A DNA stretch of 64,000 nt from Typhlomys cinereus (taxonomy: Eukaryota > Chordata > Mammalia > Rodentia > Platacanthomyidae): contig JALPQD010000405.1 of assembly GCA_023101885.1 (NCBI GenBank), positions 1,120,722-1,184,721 on the forward strand, read 5' to 3'. The position numbers were made by a program, and so were the translations under genes. How positions within the stretch are numbered: the first letter of the stretch is position 1; each line of letters starts with the position of its first letter. A model generated the notes under the pieces. That model was not told the origin of the DNA and did no database searches. It saw only the letters and a program-made list of their open reading frames with translations. Shown here in pieces: positions 57,535 through 64,000 of the stretch.

Positions 57535-57700
57535 TATTTATTTTTTGCATGCATATGTACATGTGTGTGTGTATAGACCATTCTGGATTGCTTCTTTCTT
57601 TTTGCCTCGCTCTGGGATTTCCCAGGCTCTGCCTTCCAGAGCTGGACGTGTAGGTCGCCGCTATTTTTGCCTGGGATTTTTACATGGGATCAGGTCCTTG
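57535..57700 (-). repeat. B2-superfamily SINE, head truncated
   Basis: GGGATTTCCCAGGCTCTGCC and GGATTTTTACATGGGATCAG match the antisense body; the tRNA-like head is missing. Confidence 0.6.
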
Positions 57701-57814
57701 TGTTTTTGAGAACTGTAATTCTGGAATTTTAAATTTGAAAAGATGTTAAGTCTCTTCCAAAGCAACTTATCTCCCCTAACACACGGGGTTTTTTCATTTG
57801 TTTGTTTTGTTTTG

Positions 57815-57910
57815 TTTTATTGATTTACCTACACAGACTCACTCTGTGGTCCATGCTGATCCTTGAATTCCAGGCCCCCAAGTGCTGGAATTACAAGTGA
57901 GAGTCTCCAG
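57815..57910 (-). repeat. B1-like SINE
   Basis: GACTCACTCTGTGGTCCATG and CAAGTGCTGGAATTACAAG are antisense B1. Confidence 0.55.
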
Positions 57911-59065
57911 ACCTCAGAAGCCAGTTTTCAACATACTGAATAAAGTAGTGCTGTAGGCTGTGGCCAAGATTCAAAGCACATAATTGACTTCAGTCTCTGG
58001 AGTATCTCTGTCTCTGTTGAATGGGTCTGTGACACAGGAATATGCCTGTCTGGCTGGGTTCACATTGTTCTAGGTATTAAGATCCTACTAAGCCAGTTCT
58101 TTTTAACTTACTCCCTTCCAAGTTACCAGCTTGTAGAAAGCACTACAAATACCTCTAACTTCTGACACAGTAAAAACATCCCAATTACCTATCATGTGTT
58201 GAAAATATCAAGTTGAAAAAAAAAAAAAAGGAAAGCACAGACGCCTAGCCTACAGTGTACAGGCTCACTTAGCAAACAGGGCTCTGCAGAGTTGTCAGGT
58301 TGGAATCCCACAGCCTCCTGGGAGCCGTTCTGGAGTCCAGAACTCCATGGAGAAAAGAGGGTACGACTATCCCTGCTCCAGAGAAAGATCAGAATTTAAA
58401 GTTTAGCAAAAAGTGATTTCTATTGAACATGTCAGTGGAGGCATTATAACATCATAAAACTGTGTGCCTAACCATCAAAAATCAGAGGCAGAATGTAGAT
58501 GACTTTGACCTCAGAGATCAGATGTTGGCTTCAATGTCAGAACACTGTGGACATCTGTCACTCCTAGCCCAGCTGCAGTACATAGCCCTGTAGGAGCTTT
58601 CTGGGACAAATCCAATCATCTAATGGTGTCTGTCATTTTATGGATTTGTTCCATTTCTTGGTACACTGAATTATCTGTGCCTTCCTCGTTTGTGTGTTTC
58701 TCTTGGTGAGTCACTGCTCGATTTAGTACTTTTTTCTCTTCTTTCTCTTGTTTTTTTTTTTTTTTTTTTTTACTTTCAGAATTCTTTTAGATTAACATTT
58801 TTCTGTAAGTCCTCTTGTTTCTTTTCATGGTTTGGAAGCTACAGAGAATATTTTATTCTTACAATCTTAAACATTTTAAGCTACTTACTTATGTAAAGAT
58901 GTGCACGGCAAATTCTCAACTCAGTATTTCTAGCTTCCTCCCAAATGTGGTGTAAATCTTAATGTGTGTGAGAATGACTATATGCCCTCAAAGTCCAAAA
59001 TATTTATTACCTGGCTTTTTAAGAAAAAGTTCACAGGCTCTCCCATGTTGAAATAGTTTGTTTAT

Positions 59066-59081
59066 TGTGTGTGTGTGTGTA

Positions 59082-59123
<42 letters not shown>

Positions 59124-59189
59124 GCAGAGAGAGAGAAGGACAATTTTCAGGAGGGAGAGAGGGACGGTATGAGGTAGAGAACATGACAT

Positions 59190-59235
<46 letters not shown>
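59066..59235 (+). repeat. (GT)n, (GA)n and second (GA)n arrays
   Basis: (GT)n at about 59068-59098, (GA)n to about 59125, and another (GA)n at about 59196-59233. Confidence 0.9.
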
Positions 59236-59247
59236 CAAGGTCTGTCC

Positions 59248-59371
59248 CCCAGGGGCATGCTTCCTCCAGCAAGACCCCACCTCCTAAAGGTTCCAATCAG
59301 CACTGTCAGCTGGAGACCAAGTGTCCAAACACATCAGCCTGTGGGTGACAGTTCACAATCAAACCATGACA
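59248..59371 (-). mobile_element. ORR1-like LTR fragment
   Basis: On the + strand CTTCCTCCAGCAAGACCCC, CCACCTCCTAAAGGTTCC and CAATCAAACCATGACA mark the antisense 5' part of an ORR1 LTR. The rest is replaced by the (GA)n array to its left. Confidence 0.6.
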
Positions 59372-59431
59372 GGGACTATAAATCTCCAAGATCATAAGGC
59401 AGTAGCCATCATGGGGCTCTAAGCTCGCTAG

Positions 59432-59620
59432 CCTCTACAGGCACCCACTATTCTTACTGTTACAGCTCAGTGGTCGGGTCCACCAATGCTTTTTCCTCTA
59501 TGATGGACTGTACACCCCCCCCCCAAACGCCAAGCCAAACAAATCTCCCTTTCTTCCTTAAGTTGCTTGAGTCACAGTGTTGTCTCACAGCAGTCTGGTT
59601 GTGATCAAACACAGGGGCTT
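59432..59620 (+). mobile_element. ORR1-like LTR fragment, sense
   Basis: ATGATGGACTGTACACCCC, AAGCCAAACAAATCTCCC and CTTAAGTTGCTTGAG match the 3' half of ORR1 LTRs. It lies 60 bp from an antisense ORR1 5' piece. Confidence 0.5.
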
Positions 59621-60014
59621 GTGTACACTAGACGAACACCACCTGGCTACATTCCAGCCCCTAATTCATTTCTATCTTGACTCTGTCCTTCAGTGAGCAG
59701 ATTTTTACAACTTATGATTAGAAAATATCCTGTTGTGATTTAAGTTTCTTTTGTTCACCATTGTGTGTTACCACAGTGCCAACATATAATATCTGCTAAA
59801 TAAAAAAAAATGTCAATGTTGTTTTGTGAGAGGCTTTAAGAAAATGGCAACATTTGTAATTCTTTACCAAGTCGTCTGGAACTACCGAAAGATCAGGGTT
59901 TCTTTGGTGGAGTTAAATCAGAGGCATTTTTCCCCACCTGAATTCATAGCTGAATAATATAAAAAAGATGCAGTGTAAGTGTCCAGTCTTTAGACAACCA
60001 TGACACCCCCTTGC

Positions 60015-60185
60015 ATTACAGTCTGTATATGAAGTGTCCCCCAAGGATTGTATCTTATCACAGGTTCCCCTCTGTCTCTATTTCCTGTCCACCATGATGT
60101 GTGCAGCTCTGTGATATCCTTCGCTGTGATGGATTGACACCTCAGAAACCACGAGCTAAATAAATCCTCTTGTTTATATCGATAG
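60015..60185 (+). mobile_element. MaLR LTR fragment
   Basis: GAAGTGTCCCCCAAGGATT near the start and GAGCTAAATAAATCCTCTTG near the end match the 5' and 3' parts of a shortened MaLR LTR. Confidence 0.4.
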
Positions 60186-60244
60186 AAAGCTAGCTATTCA
60201 GAAAAAAGTTACCTTAGGAGTGAAAATGTTGTACAAAGTAAGAA

Positions 60245-60425
60245 AAAAATTATTTAGAAGAGAGAGAGAGAAAGTATGTGCCATAGCGCATGGGTAAGAG
60301 GACAAAGGACATCATTCAGAAGTCAGTTCTCTCCTTCTACCATGTGGGCTTCCAAGGATCAAAGACCCTTCCAGGGTCTCCAGGTTTGAAAGCAGGTACC
60401 TTATTGAATTATCTTGCCCCCCAAC
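60245..60425 (-). repeat. B3-like SINE
   Basis: AAGTATGTGCCATAGCGCAT, AGAAGTCAGTTCTCTCCTTC and TTGAATTATCTTGCCCCCC are antisense B3. Confidence 0.7.
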
Positions 60426-61800
60426 CTTTTTTCTTTTAATTGCACATGACTTCTTTATTATACTGATCTGGAAAAAAGATTTAGTATATGCTCAAAATGA
60501 GTACTGAGCCTGCACGTCAGGGCCAAGCAACTGGAACATGATTCATGAGGTACAATGAAAGACACTTGTGGACACAACCAAGGGGCATTTCACTGCCACA
60601 GAACAAGGCAGGGGAGGGATTCTAAGATACACAGCAGGAAATACTCCCGCTCCTTCAAGGCCAAGGAGCCTATCCCATTTGGGTATGAGGAATGGCTTCT
60701 TTTTGGTGCCATTTCGATTTGGTGGGACTATTTCGACCTCCACTAAAAACCTTAAAAAGGTTCTTGTGTAGTATTACGCGTATGTAGGATTCAGGATTGA
60801 TCCCAACCTTCTGGAACCAGCTCCTCTGTGGTTAGGGAGGAAGTAGTTACGTTTGCTTTATTTTTTAAACCACCATTCAGGTTACATGCATGTTCTATTG
60901 GAATGACTACAGCCCCCAGTGACATGACTACAGAAGAACACAGGACAGGCTCCAGGGACAAAAAGATGGGTTCTGGCTTCTCATTGACCATGTTCCAGCA
61001 AGGTTCCTCCCTGGCCTCTTCCCAAGCAGGTGCTTAGTAAAACAAAGCACTAGGAAAAACTGTAACTACTACCTCTCAACTCTCCTGGGTAAGAGGAGCC
61101 TTCTCTGAGCTTGGCCCAAGAACCTACACCCCAGATGTGCTATTCTGACTGGATTCTAGGAAGGGAGTGGGTACAGAGGACAAAATACTAACACAAAAAT
61201 TGGAGCTACCACTCCCCATCACAACTACAACTTAAAATCCTAAAGATGTAGTCAGTGTGATAAGTGCACCAACGTGGTTTTTGTTTGTTTGTCTGTTTTA
61301 CTATTTTGAAGGTCTAAGTTGTAGCTCAGAGGTGGAGAATATCTGCCTAGCATTCAAACCCCAATAGAGCTGGGGAAAAATAATAAAAATGAATACTTTC
61401 AATTCTCACGAGAATTATGAGCTAGCCTAAAAGAGGCCACTGTCTGAAGCAATAGCTCAGAGAGGTTTGATAATTTACAGGAGGTCACACCGGAAGGGTA
61501 GGGGGAAGGCAGTCTGGAACCCATGTCTTTGGATTCTGTAAGCAGTGTAGTTCCTCATTTCTACCAACATTAATTTAAACGATGCTTTGTAGCATGTCCA
61601 TGGAAGCAAAATTCCCACTTTACTATTCTCCTGTATCGTAACTCTGGTCAAATGGCTGGAATAATGACTGTGTTTATGCATTCATAAATCGAGCATCATT
61701 TAAGGAACAACAACTCAACCAATATGTCAGCTTCAACATAACCCCATTAAAATATTCTTTCTTGATTACCAGGTTACCAAAAAAAAAAAAAAAGCCATTT
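60426..61800. other. Intergenic, unassigned
   Basis: No recognised repeat or gene. A 60-codon frame near 60545-60770 shows no domain. Confidence 0.45.
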
Positions 61801-61809
61801 TCTACTGTA

Positions 61810-62110
61810 TTCCAGCTTGTGAAATGTTAGGAGTGCAAAATGTAATTACCTTAATGCTATTTTTGATATCATATCAGCAAATTATGCCAAGTCCCCATTG
61901 TGACACTTGGCAGAGGGTGAGCATTAATCCCGCTGCGAGCAGCGCTCCCTGGGGAAGAGGTAATGGTAGGATGGTCTGTGGGCTCCAGCAATTAGCCACC
62001 GGAGCCCGCCACAAGGCCTGCTTTCTCAGTCGCCCCTGGAATTTCAGCTTATAAACATCCAGGACATCTACCTCTGTTTGTTTCTTTCTCAATTAAGCCC
62101 TAGAGAATCC
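61810..62110. promoter_or_regulatory. Candidate conserved non-coding element
   Basis: Repeat-free 300 bp with AATGTAATTACC, GAGCATTAATCCCGC and CAGCAATTAGCC homeodomain-like cores and an inverted GCTGCGAGCAGC motif, next to (A)n and T-rich sequence. Judged only from composition. Confidence 0.3.
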
Positions 62111-62636
62111 TCTTTAAGTAAGCAAGGAATCATTTTAAGTAATAAGAACCTTCCTCCCTTTATTTTCCTTCTTAACCATCAGCAAATCCCTTTCTGTTAT
62201 TAAAATACTCACCATGTAAACTGGAAGAAAGAGCAAATAGGCGTTTGCTGGGAACTAATTTCCTAATGCCACGAGGAGGAGGAGAAAACCCACGTAAAGC
62301 CGTAATGAGATGTGTTGGAGGATTAGCTATCTCCATGTTGAGCAAATAAAAACAATTTCCCACCACCTTTGGGGGCCGGTGGTCTGTTTTCCCAAGTTCA
62401 GAAGCTTAGCAGAAGATTTGAAAATGGCACGAGCCGCAACCTCCCCCACACCTACCCAGTCATTCTGGGTAGAAAAACACCACATGCTGTGGTCCCACTG
62501 GAGGAAGCCACTGGGGAAAGGGACTGTGTGGGCATTTAAGACACCACTTAGCAGATTGCAAATAGCTTCTCTACCAAAACAAAGGGCTGCATCCTTAGCT
62601 CCCTCTCACTGCACATACTTAAAGATCAGTAGGTGG

Positions 62637-63060
62637 GGCTGGAGAGGTAGTTCAAGGGCTAAGAGAACTGGACTGGCTGTACAAGCAAGACCGTCTGGAT
62701 TGGAATCCCCAGCACCCACAAATAAAGAGCCTGACATGGGACTGGGGAGATGGCCCAGCAGGCAAAGCGTTTGCCATGCAAGGAAAACGACCTGAGTTCA
62801 CCCCAATGTCAGATGCGGGTGGAGGTATGCCCGTAATTCTAGTCTCAGAAGTGTATCTGTGAATGCCTAGAGCAAGTTAGCGACGTAGAACAACCCTATG
62901 GGTGAACTCTGGGTTTGATAAAGAGACCCAGTCTGGAAAGAATAAGGTGGAAGAGCCATCAAGGATACTTCCCAATATCAACCTTGGGCCTCCACATGCA
63001 CACACACTCATGAACGCATGTATGCCAAAAGTATGCAAACATGAGTAGGACTACTCACAT
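62637..63060 (+). repeat. Two abutting tRNA-derived SINEs
   Basis: One head (GGGGCTGGAGAGGTAGTTCA) is cut short at about 62738, where a second head (GACTGGGGAGATGGCCCAGC) begins and runs through TAAGGTGGAAGAGCCATCAAG to a CACACACAC tail. Confidence 0.7.
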
Positions 63061-63084
63061 TCCTCATGCTAACATATGAAAAGA

Positions 63085-63302
63085 AAACAAGAAAGCCAGA
63101 AACGGCTATGCATGCCTATAACTTCAGCATTTGGAAGAGGGAGAAGCAGAGACAGATCCTGAGAGCTTTGTGTGCAGCTATCCTAGCTGGAAGGGCCAGC
63201 TTCAAGTTCAGTATGGTGGAAAGCAATGAAGGAAGACACCTTATGACCTCCTCTGGCCTCTACTGTGCCTGGGCACCCACAAGGACAGATACATTCAAGT
63301 GC

Positions 63303-63358
<56 letters not shown>
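63085..63358 (+). repeat. SINE 3' part with (GC)n(CA)n tail
   Basis: GCATGCCTATAACTTCAGC, CTCCTCTGGCCTCTACTG, then GTGCGCGTGCGCGCGCGC and about 25 CA units. Confidence 0.7.
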
Positions 63359-63360
<2 letters not shown>

Positions 63361-64000
63361 CAGCTAGAACGACTTTGAGAATTGAACACAGTCATGTTAT
63401 CAATAAAGTTTAGCCTTCCAACGGAATTCTGTGAAAGCTGGTATTTTGAGGACGAAAATTATTTATAAAGAAGGGTTTTTTATCAGCTCCCTCCAACTTC
63501 AAGGTCAGTTACGAGACCCTAAAAACCACTCTTTGGGCTGCCATCCCATCTGGATCGGCTCCGCCTCCTCGAGCCTGACTTTTTGCATGGCTCTGGGGAT
63601 CCAGCACAGGTTTGCACACGTGCGAGCGTCTTACCCACAGAGTATGTTCCCAGCCTACAAGTATTTTAAAGAAAATGAGAAAATAGTGCACAGAGGTCAA
63701 GATGGCAGCTCTCTTCTATGGTGTGAAGACCTGCGCAAGATCCCATGCCCAGGACCACCTTGCCTCTGCCACCTAAGCTGTGTCCCTCTGGCTGCCCTCC
63801 ACCCCTACAGATAGTGTGAAACCTAAAGCCTTACCATTATTATTAATAATAATAATATTATTAATATTATTATTATTATTATTCCAGCTCCTTTCAACTT
63901 TGAATGAATAATACTGACTCCCTCTGACAGTCCTGACTAATGTCTGAATTGCTCAGTCTGAGTGCGCAGATTTATACACAGTTCAATCCTCCACAAGGCG
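63359..64000. other. Intergenic, unassigned
   Basis: Apart from the (ATT)n array at 63836 nothing is recognised up to the window edge. Confidence 0.5.
63836..63885 (+). repeat. (ATT)n / (AAT)n inverted array
   Basis: ATTATTATT then AATAATAATAAT then ATTATTATT. The segments are self-complementary and could fold back. Confidence 0.8.

Larger units (their letters stand above)
56009..59065. other. Intergenic with scattered SINEs
   Basis: B1-like and B2-type SINEs as listed, a T-run at 58750-58771, and otherwise unassigned sequence. Confidence 0.5.

Noticed and set aside
60545..60770. Possible small retrocopy
   Set aside because: No parent gene recognised, no poly(A) tail and no flanking duplication found.

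Overview
The window is vertebrate nuclear DNA from a rodent. It carries spliced genes with GT-AG introns, one CpG-island promoter, and a dense layer of rodent repeats: B2/B3-type tRNA-derived SINEs, B1-like and ID-like SINEs, ORR1/MT-type MaLR LTRs, L1 fragments and CA/GT microsatellites. The youngest SINE family has a B2-like head (GGGGCTGGAGAGGTGGCTCAG) but a GC-rich body unlike mouse or rat B2. This points to a myomorph rodent other than Mus or Rattus, perhaps a dipodoid (jerboa or jumping mouse); the species is an inference. Layout: 1-10200 is intergenic and repeat-rich. At 10200-11110 there is a CpG island holding the promoter and first exon of reticulocalbin-1 (Rcn1). The six coding exons of Rcn1 lie on the + strand between 10560 and 26411. 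They join with consistent phases into a 331-residue ER-lumen Ca2+-binding protein with a signal peptide, six EF-hand loops and a C-terminal HDEL; a plausible poly(A) signal lies at 27373. In mammals RCN1 lies between PAX6 and WT1 and is transcribed towards WT1, so the right-hand 37 kb is probably the RCN1-WT1 interval. On the - strand at 33035-33413 there is one well-formed terminal coding exon of a hotdog-fold (4HBT) thioesterase-like gene, possibly Them7; its upstream exons were not found. The rest is intergenic DNA with repeats and a few repeat-poor, AT-rich blocks that look like candidate conserved regulatory elements. No operon-like or otherwise undescribed multi-gene system is visible. 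The most unusual items are these: a 3' U6 snRNA piece fused to the polyadenylated 3' end of an unknown RNA, inside a 15-bp target-site duplication; a 3'-truncated U2 snRNA retro-insertion with a 12-bp duplication; an about 2-kb two-LTR MaLR element antisense in Rcn1 intron 5 plus a solo LTR of the same family with a perfect 5-bp duplication; a minisatellite and a duplicated 130-bp block just upstream of Rcn1 exon 3; a (TC)n microsatellite serving as the polypyrimidine tract of the last Rcn1 intron; and the orphan thioesterase exon.
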